A stretch of DNA of 64,000 nucleotides, taken from Combretum micranthum (lineage: Eukaryota; Streptophyta; Magnoliopsida; Myrtales; Combretaceae). The translations under genes and the position numbers were made by a program. Where the stretch lies: the NCBI GenBank assembly GCA_024138025.1, contig JAMXBD010000065.1:1-64000 (forward strand). Reading direction: 5' to 3'. The notes under the pieces were generated by a model. That model had not been told where the DNA came from and ran no database searches. It worked only from the letters and a program-made list of their open reading frames with translations. Below, in pieces: positions 45,914 through 57,655 of the stretch (position 1 is its first letter; every line of letters begins with the position of its first letter).

Positions 45914-48564
45914 TATGTGTGCTTGGATAATATAATTGGTAGACGTGTTAGACATGTGCTATTTTGTATGTGTATAGTATAATGAAATTAATATTTTGTA
46001 TTACATGTATAAACGTGTGTATAGTGTAATGAATAAATGTGTCTTTTGCAAATTAATATGTATGTGTTATGTTTAGAATTTAATAAAATTACTTTTGAAT
46101 TGCTTAAGACTAATGACATAAATTTTACAAAATTTAAGTCTACTTTTTAAGCTTAAATCCAACTCAAATGCATTTGAAATTAACTCAAATTAATCTTAGG
46201 ACAAATATATCCCTCAAGACATATGTTGGATGAGTATTGGCTTTGTTTTAAACAAGTTTAGGACCTCTTTTTGGCAGCCCTATTTCCCCATACGAATTTT
46301 CTTTTCTTTTCTTTTCTTTCTTTCTTTCTTTCTTTTCCATCTCAAAATCTTAAACCCTAAACCAAGATCAACTACAAGCTTTTGGATTAAACATCATTCC
46401 AAGCCAAGATTTAGTCATGTAAGTTAAATGCAAGCTTAATCTTTTTATTTTATGGTCTTTATTGTGCTTGTTTGTAAAGGTTGGATAAAAATGAATTTTA
46501 TGTACTAATTTGGTGCAGGATTGATTTGGTGCATTAATGATAGTTTGAATAGGATTACATGGCTAGAGGAGTGGTAATGTATATCTTATATGAGTGTTGA
46601 AGTGTGAGGATGAGTGTTTTGGGAAGATTGAAGGATTGAGTAGTTGAGGAGTGAATTTGAAGTGTGATTGGTGTTTTGATGATTAGGAGTAGAATTTAGG
46701 TTGTTAGGATAGTGTTTGGATCATATAACAAACTTTGGAAAGATTAGATTGAGTTTGGAGAAATTTTGAAGTGAATAACTTTTTGTAATAAAACAGGGGA
46801 AACCAAAAATATTTTTCGTATAGACTTATATTTGAACGTACGCCGATATCTGGCACTTCTACGCCACCAGCTTATAGGCGGTGTTCGAAGTGAACAGAAT
46901 CAAATTTTTTAAAGCCGTTTGAACACTGCAGGCTTTCATTGGAAAAGTCTGCCAGTGTTCATTTTTCAAAATGTACGCCGGCTACTGGGATTCCAACGCC
47001 GCCGGCTTAGGGGCGGTGTGGAATAGAAACAAAATCATAATTTTTAACGCCGGGCTTAAGGCCGCCAACATAGGATCAAAGGCTGCCAACGTACATGGAT
47101 ACGCTGCCGGTGTTGGGGGTATTCATGGACGTGGACCAACCCCATGTACCTCTCGGCAATTTTTGGAAGTTTGGATTTGCATTCTACACCGGCTCAAAGC
47201 CGCCGGCATAGAATGAAGGCAGCCGGCATACCCTTGAACACTGCCAGTGTTGGCAGTGTTGATCTTTAGTGTATTAAACATCGATTCAAAGCCGCCGGCT
47301 TTGAATGCCGGAGTATCCTCTGCGCTTTTGAATTTTAAAAACTTTCTTCAAAATTTTCCAAAGTTTGGTATATAATCAATTAAGTATTTGTTAAGTGTTC
47401 TATGATATAATAGGATGTTTAACTGCTTTTATGACCTTGTATTAATTTATTTGAATTTCTTTGATTAATTATATTTTCAACTAATGAATTAGTGCTTAAA
47501 CTAAGTGTGGAACTTAATATTATTTTAAACAGTGATAGATTCTTGCCCAGCCAACCTCGTTAGTTCTCGAGCTATATCAGGTACGCAGTAACTTACTTGT
47601 TTCTTTGCTAGGGTAGGCATCAAACCAAATTACTTTAAATTAAGAGAATTTTATTAATTGATGAGTGTTGATTGTCCTTGTTTGTCGTTGAATCTGGTTC
47701 GGAGAGCAGCACCCTGCTCAGATTGGGGGCAGGGTACTTTCTCGTTAATGGATAGAATTATTTAGGAGATATGAGTATCCGAGCTACTCATATCAACCCC
47801 CTAAGCGTCGTGATGCGTTACTCAGGATCCCCTAGTATTACGGGCTACACCAGAAGGTGGGGCTGTCTAGTCTGTATGAACAGTAGGGACTACTTAGGGA
47901 GGCAAACGTAATGCTAGATCCTTGTTGTCCAGAGTTTGAATACTCCCGTGTTGTTTTACTAACTAAAGACTTAACAATAAACCATTGATTTTTGCATAAT
48001 GCATCAGTCTAAGAATGTGTGACCCACTTTGCATTTGTATTCGTTACTTGTGTACTGGGCCTTTGGCTCATATTTTATCCATTTCAGGTGATGACTCCGA
48101 TGAGTTCTATGCGAGTATGGGGTACGGAACCGACTTTGAAGATTTTCTTGATGGTTTGGAGGATTAGAGTTAACCATGAACTCAATGGAACCCTATGATT
48201 TGTAATAGATTATATGTGATTCCTTTTGTTGATGATGCAATTAAAGTGTTAGTTTGGATTGTGTTTTGAAGATTTTGTTAAGGCTTGTAAGAAGCCTTTG
48301 GATGTAATATATATATGTACTTGGCTATGTAGGAATTAAGTTGTTTCCTTTGTAAAATATGTTGGTAGTGTAGTAGTATAGTTTTGTTTAAGGTTTTAGA
48401 AAAAAAAAAATCTATGCTTCCTATTATATTATCTATGTGGAATTAGATAAACAATTTCTCAAACAATTATTTCAGATAACCTTACATATAATCTTATAAG
48501 TTATATGTGGTTGGAGAACTGTTATCGCCTATTTCAAATATAGGGGTGATAGCGGGTCCTTACA
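45832..48564 (+). mobile_element. Solo LTR (family 1), 2.73 kb, plus orientation
   Basis: It starts TGAAATAGCTATGAATTCC and ends GGTGATAGCGGGTCCTTACA. Perfect GATTA repeats flank it (45827-45831, 48565-48569). It aligns along its length, inverted, with 3517-6035 and with 2601-7966. A GC-rich part (46850-47340) holds many GCCGGC-like words; AGCCGCC (the GCC-box core) occurs at 47198-47204 and 47290-47296. An open frame (46971-47216) crosses this part but is not kept in the other copies. Less CpG decay than in the other copies suggests it is the youngest of the three. Confidence 0.9.
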
Positions 48565-48569
48565 GATTA

Positions 48570-49019
48570 GTAGGGTGTTACAAGTATTTTTGGATGATTA
48601 TTAACATGAATAGTAAATAATATGGAAATAGAGAATGTGTGTGTAGGATTCAACGGGTATTACATAGCATGTGTAATATATACTTAGTGTGTAATTATTG
48701 ATGGTAATCTATAACTTTGTCATGTGGGTGATGGTTATTATGAAAATTGTCCTCTACTTTGTCCATGTATTAACATATAATTTGTTGTTACACACCATTG
48801 TGGTGTGTGTTATCCATTGAATATCTTTCCATGAGAGAGAGAGAGAGAGTGATATTTAGGGAAGTTATTACCTTTTAAATTATTAAATTTGATTATAATA
48901 GCATATCTTTTAATAGGTTTTTGAAATATTTTTTAGGATTACTCCAAGAAAAATGAACCCTAACCACTTAAATAATACAGATAGGTAAATATTAACATTA
49001 ACATTTGCTAATTCAATTG
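48570..49019. other. AT-rich spacer with a short (GA)n run
   Basis: A GA run lies at about 48833-48850. Nothing else recognised. Confidence 0.45.
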
Positions 49020-49030
49020 ATAATTTTAAG

Positions 49031-49812
49031 GGAAGATACAAATTTAATCGTCAATGTTTAACTATTTTTCTATTTGAGTTCTCTATCTATTATTTTTTAT
49101 ATTAAAGTCCTTAATATTTCCAAACTATTATGTTTAAATTCTTCTGTTAACTTGGTTAAGAAAACCATTAAGTGTTGACACATATAAACTCTCAATAATA
49201 ATTTTAATAGAATTTATTATTAAATATATTAAATAATCAATAAGAATTAAGAAAAACAGACGTAGAAATAGAAAAGAAGAATTCAATGAGGTGGTTCTTT
49301 TTATTTTTTAGGCATTTTACCAACCATATATTAAAGCTCATGAGACTACTCATTTAGAAGTAACTAGATAGAATTGAGTTTAAGAAGTACTAGTTTTATC
49401 TAACAAGCTTGCACCTTTTGCTAGTAATTAGAAGAAAAAGAAGAAGATGATGATGATTACGATAATCAAGTAGACTTTTGAATTCATAATGTGAGTATTA
49501 TGGATTTAGTTAGTATTGCTTACGTCGCCATCGCCACTAAGACACTACAACTTTGAAACCATGTTATTTTCACTTTGAAGGTGTGAAGTGTATTATAGAT
49601 TGCATATAGCAAATTTAATAATGTTGTATTAAATTAATTATGTGAACTTATTAAAAACTAACACATGTCAATACTTAATGGTCTCTTAACTGGGTTAACA
49701 AAGGATTTAATAATAATAGTATGTAAATATTAAGAACTCAAATAAAAAAAAAATATTAACTCCTGATATAAAAAAATAGTCAAGCATAGAGGATTAAATT
49801 TGTACTTTTTTC
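49031..49812. mobile_element. Long-inverted-repeat element (Mutator-like, non-autonomous), 782 bp
   Basis: About 180 bases at each end are inverted copies. Left: GATACAAATTTAATCGTCAA, later TATTTGAGTTCT, AACTTGGTTAAG and CCATTAAGTGTTGACA. Right, reverse complement: GTACAAATTTAATCCTCTAT, TATTTGAGTTCT, AACCCAGTTAAG, CCATTAAGTATTGACA. ATAATTTTAAG flanks both ends (49020-49030 and 49813-49823), an 11-bp direct repeat. Long terminal inverted repeats and a 9-11-bp TSD are typical of Mutator-like elements. The middle has no transposase; AAG/GATGAT runs lie near 49430-49460. Confidence 0.78.
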
Positions 49813-49823
49813 ATAATTTTAAG

Positions 49824-50477
49824 ATATTCTAATTCTATGGTATCATTATATTTAATTTTATCACACACATTATATTATGGTGTATTGTTTGTTAATAATA
49901 TGAGACATCAAAATGACTTTTGATACAATTTTTTCTTTTGAAATTCAAATAGATATTTCATAAATAATAAATGCAGAGCGGTCATTCTTTGCAAATTTCA
50001 ATCTACCAAAAACGTTTACATATTTTATTAAAGTCACACTTATCCATTCTTCCTAATTTCATTATTATATTCCTCTCTTTTACCCACGTTATCTTTGCGA
50101 TATTCTTTTATTTGTACCGACTTTGATGATTGTGACCTAAAAAGTGAAAACTAAGAGTACAACGTACATGTGTATATCACATGCGTCAGCATATTGACAC
50201 ATTAGATCTTACGTGTTGACAAATCTTTTTGGCGATAACACATTAATTTTTATACCACTTAAAGCATTGACTTGAAAAAAAGTGAGGTGATATAATGTTG
50301 TATTTTAAAAAGATAGGCGTCCATATCTCTTATTTGCTGGTGGTGTTGAGTTTGAGAAGAGAAGAGGAGCACCATCGGCACTTGAAAATAAGTTTTGGGA
50401 GGACGAGTCTTACATTGCATGATTTAGCATCCTTGGGGTTTAATGGCTGCTTGAATTCCCATTTCTGTATATTATAT
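49824..50477. other. Sequence without recognised features
   Basis: The 66-codon frame at 50295-50495 (plus) resembles nothing known to me and has no supporting signals. Confidence 0.4.
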
Positions 50478-50785
50478 TTGGTTACGCATCAATGATTTGA
50501 AATAAAATAGGTTGGAATAGAATGAGTTTGAGAATGACTAAAAAGTATAATTATCGGGAATGTTCTTAATAATAAAAAAATAATTACACCACATATAATT
50601 AATAAAGGTGGAATGGAATCGTGATTCCACCTTCTTAAAGGAGGAATCGAATTCCCTTCAAAGTCAAAATCATCGATTCTAAGGAATCGTGATTCCGACT
50701 TCTAAAAACGCTTTCAAACATTGGGAAAATGAATTGGAGCCAGGATCACAATTCTATTCCAATCCATTCTTGCATACGAAACGTG
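50478..50785. mobile_element. MITE-like foldback, about 310 bp
   Basis: Left end: GGTTACGCATCAATGATTTG, then GGTTGGAATAGAATGAG. Right end, reverse complement: GTTTCGTATGCAAGAATGG, then ATTGGAATAGAATTGTG. Inside are palindromes around GGAATCGTGATTCC (about 50613 and 50680). No TSD could be fixed. Confidence 0.6.
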
Positions 50786-53700
50786 TCAAATATTAGATAT
50801 CATCAAAGTAAATATCTGTTTTCAATATAAATAAATAAATAATAATTCTAAATTTTAACTTATGTTTTCATGCATGGTGTTTGTTTTTGTGAAGTTTCGA
50901 ATTTTTGTTTTTCAATTGAAAAACTATTTGATATTTTAAAGGTGTCATTTTTGGTATTCAAATATTCCTTCCTTTCGTGATGAATTCAAAAATCACTTAT
51001 ATATTAAAACATGTTCGTAATTCTGAGTATTCCAATTTCATTATTGTTTATTTGTACAAAATACTCATGATTTATTGTGGGGGAAAAAAATTGTGATGTA
51101 CTTAAATATCAAATACATAACTTATTTGTCCAACTCAACAAATTGTGTATAATGTTTATTGCCAAAATTTGTTACAACTGAGTTTTTATAGAAAATTCAG
51201 TCGAAATATATAGGAAACAGTTTTTTGGAGAATTCTAGTGTAATGTAGCTAGGAATCTATTTCAGTAGTATTTGATTTTTGAATTTGATTGATTTTTAAA
51301 TGAATCATTTACATCTTTTTTTATTTGCGACTTTCATTAATCATCTCATGTTGTATAAAATTCACAGATTGGATCTTGAATCGCCAATTCTAGTAAAATC
51401 AATTTTTGTCTAATCACTATTAATTCATGTAAATAATATTTTAATAGAAAATTATAAAAATATACCAAATAAAAATTAATTTTATAAATAAATAAATTAA
51501 ACTCGTTTAAAAAAAAAAAACAAGTTCAGGATTGCAATAAGCTTATCTTTTAAAAAACAGGTTTGGCATAATTATATTCAATACTTTTCAATTCAATAAA
51601 TTCCGTTTCTTTTTTCCGTTTTCTTTTAGAATTGAGTGGTGATGCACTTTGCCATTGATAGAAAGGAAACAAAGAGTAACAATGCTAGAGGAGTTCAATT
51701 CACTTTAGAAGAAGCATTGTGGACGAATGCATGAGTACAAGAAAACTAAAGTAAAATCAAACACACGGTAATGACGTTTAATGCAAAACTTGTTTCCCTC
51801 CGATTGCCCACTGTTTTTCACTTTGGCCAGTCTGACCCTTCGCTTTAGGCCGCCGGCCAGAAAACATCATTCAGGTGTGATGAGTGGAGTTGTGCATATA
51901 GAGAGGATTGTGCGAGCATGTTAGACTAAAAATTTTAATTCATTTGATATGCAGGTCAAAATAGTCCATTCCGTGTAACCCACATGTTGAAACTAATCAA
52001 CCCGTTACGAATGGGATTATTCTGCAAACCCGCACTTTAAAAATTTAAAAAAAAAAGGTATAAGTCTTATAAAAAAAATAGTATATTTATCCTCTTTATT
52101 TTCTCTTCACTTTACTTTTTTATTATTTAATTATTAAATATCAGTTATGTAATTTTTATAGGTGTTATGTTTTAAACTTTCAATTTTTATGTTTGTTATA
52201 TCCTTAGTCCTTTTATCAATACTTTTTCTTTTATATTTATTAGATATTTAGATGCTTCAATTTAAAATAATTAACACAAAATTAATTGATAATTTTCATG
52301 ATGTATTTTTCCTCACTATGCCAAAGAAAAAAATTGGAATTGATTCTAATTTCTACTAGTTAAAATAAATCATTTTATGTTGAGATAAAAAATTTCAAAA
52401 TAGAAATCTATAGTTTTTTCATACACGATTACCACATAAGATTAGCATGTAGATAATTGGTGAGATAAATATATATATATATATATATATTTTTTGCATT
52501 TAAATTATTAAAAATTTAAATCTAAATTTGAATTATTATAATATTTTTTATAAAAACATATATTAACGGGTTCACGAGTCTGTCTGCATAATCCACAACC
52601 CGTATAGGATGGATTGTACTAAAAAAATTTTCTTGCATAATCTGCTGGCCGAAGCGATGCAGGACGGAACGGGTTAGCTCGATAACCAATTTACACAGTT
52701 CTAACTAGTCGGTCAGTACACATAAGTAAAATGAAGAAAGTGAATAAGCGATTGGATGTTGCATTGAACTCAAAATTATTTAATTCAAATATTTTATGTT
52801 GTTTTTCTCATGCGTAAGATGGCACGTGTAATAAAAGGGAAACGTTTATGAAAGCAATACAGATGACTCCCCAAAATAGTGTTTACCAGGTCTGGTCGTA
52901 TAATGTCAGTTTTACCGATGAAGGAAATGTGCGTTTCGGTGCACTAAAAAATATGGACCATCCTCTTGGCTGTCGCCATATCCATATGGAAGATAAAATT
53001 TAAGGTTAGCCGGTCTAAATTAAAGAGTTATGTATCAATTTATTACAATTTCGCCCAATATAAGTTTAAGTAGCTTTATAAGATTTGAATATCTAAGAAT
53101 TTGGACTTAACTGTGACACATGTGGACAAGTGGATGCACACACAATTATATAAAAGGTTGTTGTATATTTATCATAAATAAATTAAATTATTTGACCCTT
53201 TTATTATAATGAGCCTTGTCATCCAATATTAGTATTGGGATTATGTATTTATATATTTTTTTATATGTTTATATACCTAAAATTGCTATTGAAATAGATA
53301 AACTCTTTCACTAATTTGACCTCTAAGTTTCATTGCTAGAGTTATTGTCGTGATTGCACATGCATCATATAAATATATATGTAAGAGTCTACAAACATAC
53401 TCTACCATTATCTCTCACTCTCTCATTTTATGGAATCCTCTCATCACTTATAAAAAGAAGTCTTTATATACAGTAATTGAAAGATTATCTACCCACATTT
53501 GAAAATGCTTTGATTTAATGAAATAAGGTATATTTCTATTTTATTCTACGTCATAATTTTCCATATGTTGATCATGTTATTATCATATTAGAGATTAGTG
53601 GCAATTTGTATGACATATTGTTTTTCCCTACTTCTAAGGGTTAGTGTTTTAAGAGAAAAAAATAAATAGATTTAATTTATATTTTAGAATTTATCCAATT

Positions 53701-54479
53701 CTTGGAAATATCAATCTTCGCCGTTCCAATCTTTTGTTATATATAAAATTATATTTTTTTTTTCTAGTGGTCGGAATCGATGTTGCTCATAAGTGTGAGC
53801 GATCTGATTATTAAATTGCGGTCAAATTCCATGGCACATTCAAATCAAGTAATCTCATGCCCATGGACGTCCAGAACGGCGAACAGATGGCAAATTAGAT
53901 TTATTTTTCCCCAAAGATGTTGTGTGTTCCAATGAGTTTTTTCATTTTCAAATATTTTCAAATGTATATCCAGCAATGTGATCTGAAAGGAATAACAATT
54001 TTTTTTTACGCGTTTTATATTGCTTTATGATAAGGAATATTTTAGCTTAAAGGTAATGTCATAAAAGCTAGCAAATCCTACAATAAAAATTAAAAATAAA
54101 ATTTCTTTATTTATTATAGAATATAAGAAAAAGAGATAACCTATAATATAATCTTTTAAAATTAAATATGAGAGTAATTATTTCACAGATAATAAATATA
54201 AAATAATAATTCTATTTCTATAAACCAAATATAATATATATATATATATTAACATCACACCTCCACTTTTTCTAAGCTTTTTTATTACTGTTCCTCCTCT
54301 TAGCCACCTTATCTTTGTCCTATTCATGATTACTCTTCGCCCTCTTGCCCACCTTATCTTTGTTGTATCGTTTTCTTAGTACCCATAAAAACTAAAGCAA
54401 AAATCCATAGAAGAGAAGCCACTAACACTTTGGTTAGTATAGTGTGAGGAAGGAAAAAAAAAATTGTAGGAGATGAACT
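50786..54479. other. Long AT-rich stretch without recognised genes
   Basis: Holds a (AT)n run (52470-52493), A-runs (51508-51522, 52050-52062) and scattered GC-richer scraps (51840-51870; 52610-52690) that may come from old non-autonomous elements. No coding similarity was seen on either strand. Confidence 0.45.
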
Positions 54480-54838
54480 ATTGGATAATTTAAATTCTTT
54501 TATCTATTTGAATAATGAAAGGAAAGAAAATAAACGAAACATTAATTATTATAAAAGATAAAATAAGTTATAATAATAAACTATTTATATGCCATAATAA
54601 TTAATTAAAAAAAAACAGTATAAGAGTAATTTTAAAAGATTTTTTCTCTTTCCCTTATAATTCTTTCTATTTTGGAGAAGACTAAAAAATGGTGGGGATT
54701 CATGGAAAATATTACATCCATTTTTCCTTCTCTTATCTTTTTCTTTCAAAACAAACAAGGAAATTAAATTTAATCACCTTTGTTTACTTTCGTTCACAAT
54801 CACTCCATCCTAATTCCCCTATGCCAAACATAGTATAA
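54480..54838. mobile_element. Inverted, diverged copy of the MITE-like family of 11051-11467
   Basis: The right end, CCCCTATGCCAAACATAGTA, is the reverse complement of the family's ACTATGTTTGGCA start. The interior shares AGTATAAGAGTAATTTTAAA, the 'AAAAATGGTGGGGATTC' block and 'ATTACATCCATTTTTCC' equivalents. The left end is degraded. Confidence 0.55.
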
Positions 54839-54950
54839 GAGAACATCAACCATTATAATTGTATCCTTATAAGGTCAAGATCTTTCTCTGAGGGCCCTCA
54901 AATATTCATTTTTAATTTCAAACAAATATTAGATAATGCTAAAAACTTAA

Positions 54951-55298
54951 GGGTTAATGTAAAAAATGACACCTAAACTTTCATGAAAAGTTTAATCAAG
55001 TACCTGGAGTTCGGTTTTGAATAATTTGGTACATAAAACAAGTTTTTGTATGCATTTTTCCTACCTGATTGAACTTGCTTCATATAGGAACAAAGCAAGC
55101 AAAAAATTTACTTCATGTATCCAATTTTCATAACCAAACTTCAAGTAGGAAAAATGTAGACAAAAACATACTTCAGGTATCAAATTGTTCAAAGTCAAAC
55201 TTCAAATACTTTTTTTTTTTTTTGTTGGGTCAAACCAAACTTCAAGTACTTGATTGAACTTTTTGTGAAAATTAAGATAACTTTTTTTACATTATCCT
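54951..55298. mobile_element. Small Mutator-like element, 348 bp
   Basis: AAAACTTAA flanks it on both sides (54942-54950 and 55299-55307), a perfect 9-bp TSD. The left end GGGTTAATGTAAAAAATGAC pairs with the right end AGGATAATGTAAAAAAAGTT (reverse complement). The inverted similarity extends about 75 bases through TTTAATCAAGTACCTGGAGT and its partner TTCAATCAAGTACTTGAAGT. There is no coding capacity. Confidence 0.82.
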
Positions 55299-55307
55299 AA
55301 AACTTAA

Positions 55308-55741
55308 ATGTATTAACTAAGAAGACATAAAACTAGATCTATAAAAACATGAAAGAAAGATTTTAAGATTAAGTATAAAAGTTCTTTAGTAGGAAAAAAA
55401 AAAAAAGAGAAGTACTCAACTAATCAAAATGGTTCTAAAAACCCGAAATAAGACCATTACCATTAAATATGCTTTAAGTCTTACTTCTTTTTCTTCATCT
55501 TTTGTTGCTTGCTTTGCAATTTCATTTGTCTTCTCCCTTTATTTAGTAATTTTATAGCATCTAAGTAATAGTGGAGATTGTTTTCATGATCTTAATTATA
55601 AATTTCAATATATTTAATCAACATCTCGCTTCTAGCTACCTATCCACCTTTGCATTGTATTTTTGTCATTTTATCTTCTCATTAACCCACTTTAATGAAT
55701 TATGTGAAATATAGGAAAGTGAAAAAAATATTGTAAAAAAA
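55308..55741. other. AT-rich spacer
   Basis: An A-run lies at 55393-55406. Nothing else recognised. Confidence 0.4.
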
Positions 55742-55749
55742 ATTGCTAA

Positions 55750-56348
55750 TAGGACTGTAAATGAGCCAAGCTATTTGCAAACTACTCGAGTTCAGCTCGG
55801 CTCGGTTCGACTCGGCTCGAGCTCAATTAGTAAAAAACCAAGCCCAAACCTAAAGTAAAGCTTTTTATTTAAATGAGCCAAGTTCTAACTATGATTTAGG
55901 CTCGCAGCTAGCTCTTGAACAAGCTCGTTTAGGCTCATGAATAGCTCTTACTAAGCTCATTAATAGCCAATTAATAAGCTCGTTAGCAAATTTATGAAGT
56001 TTTTTATGCATGGTATGCTATCTATAATTGCATAATAAAAACAATAAAAACTAATTTATATTTAATAATTATGTATATATGTTATAGCAACATTATATAT
56101 TATATTTTAGGTTTAGAAAAATAAAAAACAAGGTATCCAAATGAGTTGAGCTTGGACTTAAATTTCAGGCTCGATAAAAAACTAGGCTCAGCTCAACTCG
56201 AGCTCATTTCATAAATGAGCTGAGCTCAGCCTCAATTTCAAGCTCATTAAAAAGCTTGGCTCGAGTTCAAGCTTGCTAAATTTTAAATGAGCTAAACCTA
56301 AGCCATTAAAAGCTCGGCTCAGCTCGACTTGACTCATTTGTAATCCTA
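55750..56348. mobile_element. Non-autonomous hAT-like element, 599 bp
   Basis: ATTGCTAA flanks both ends (55742-55749 and 56349-56356), a perfect 8-bp TSD. Terminal inverted repeats are TAGGACTGTAAATGAG and TAGGATTACAAATGAG. Subterminal regions are packed with GAGCTCG, GGCTCG and GAGCC words (55785-55930, 56150-56330), as in the common plant repeat family with such ends. No transposase is encoded. Confidence 0.85.
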
Positions 56349-56356
56349 ATTGCTAA

Positions 56357-56870
56357 GTTTGACTTCTTCTTCTTCATCCATCGTCGTTAGCTACAGTGGC
56401 ATCATAATTTAAAACAGGATACCATATCCCTCAGTTCTCAATTTATAACATATTACAAATTTCATGACCTTTGGGGTAATTTTTAATTTATTATGTAATC
56501 TAAAGTTTTCGATTCACAAATTTAAGCCAATATTTTAATTTAAGAGATAAGCAAATGAGGTAAATTACTTTGTGAGAGAAGGAATATTACAAAGGAAAAA
56601 AATAATAAAAGTGGAAAATAAATAAATAAGTGGAGCTTGAGAATATTAACTTTACTTCCATATTAGATGATTAGGCTTCACATCAACACTTTCCACAACA
56701 TGAGAAAAAGAACGAGTAAGTTTTATGGTAGTAACTGAATTTTTAAATATAACTGAATTATACTTTAAAAATTTATGCCTAAGAAAAACACCTAAACTTT
56801 TTAAATTTTGCACCCATTATACCTTTGATTGAAATCTGACCAATTCTCAAACAAGATGCCGGAGTGAACA
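56357..56870. other. AT-rich spacer
   Basis: No gene or repeat structure recognised. Confidence 0.4.
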
Positions 56871-57527
56871 ATTTCTATCACGCCCCGAAGGGTATCCTAA
56901 ACGTGGCAGTCCGCCACATATAATATCAAGGCTTAAGAATGGCTACCTTAGTCATGCGAAAGCCTTAGTATTATATGTAAGGCATCTAACACGGTAATAG
57001 GAGACGCTTTTGGGAAGCATAGTTTAAGCAAGTAAAGATAAACATACAAGAATTCAGAAATAAAGTATATCATATCATAAATAACCAAAGGTCTATTACA
57101 TAATTTCTTAGGGGCATACCCCCGCTAATTCCAAGGATCGAGATAAACTTCATAACTTCCAAAATTAAAGATTCCAAAGGAATTCTAATATAAGTCTTCG
57201 AGTAGATTTCCTCCAAAAGCTTCAACATAAAACGTATATGGATACTGGAAGACCTCGGGCACAAAATTAGGTGTTCCTGAGAATACAAATACCTATAGGG
57301 ATGTAAGCTTATGGGCTTAGTGAGTAAATCCCAAAATTCATACTCGAATAAAATTCATCAATCAAGTTTATTATTCAAACATATGAAATGCAACAACCAC
57401 GTGAGCATACAAGACATATGACTTTCCGGGAATCATATGTTGAATGAATTTACGCCCTTCATTCGGGCTTGGGGATTCAGGCCAATTACAGCCACAACTT
57501 TTAAAAACACTTTTATAGATCTTACCG

Positions 57528-57655
57528 GCTCCTATACGCCATCAAAAACTTGTAGTTATTACAAGCTCCTACTAGCCATCAAAAACTTGTAGTTATTACA
57601 TGCTCCTACTAGCCATCAATTTAAATAGTTCTTACCGGCTCCTAGTCGCCACTGA
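57528..57655. repeat. 37-bp tandem repeat, 3.5 units, inside the family 2 LTR
   Basis: Units begin GCTCCTA at 57528, 57565, 57602 and 57638 and continue with CGCCATC or AGCCATC and AAAAACTTGTAGTTATTACA. Confidence 0.85.

Noticed and set aside
46971..47216. 81-codon GC-rich open frame, plus strand
   Set aside because: It lies in the hairpin-rich LTR patch and is disrupted in the sister copies.
50295..50495. 66-codon open frame, plus strand
   Set aside because: No recognisable domain, and the neighbourhood shows only repeats.
51890..52703. Possible hAT-like element with CCCGTT/AACGGG words
   Set aside because: A right end resembling TAGAACTGTGTAAATTGG can be read at 52703, but no matching left end or 8-bp repeat was found.
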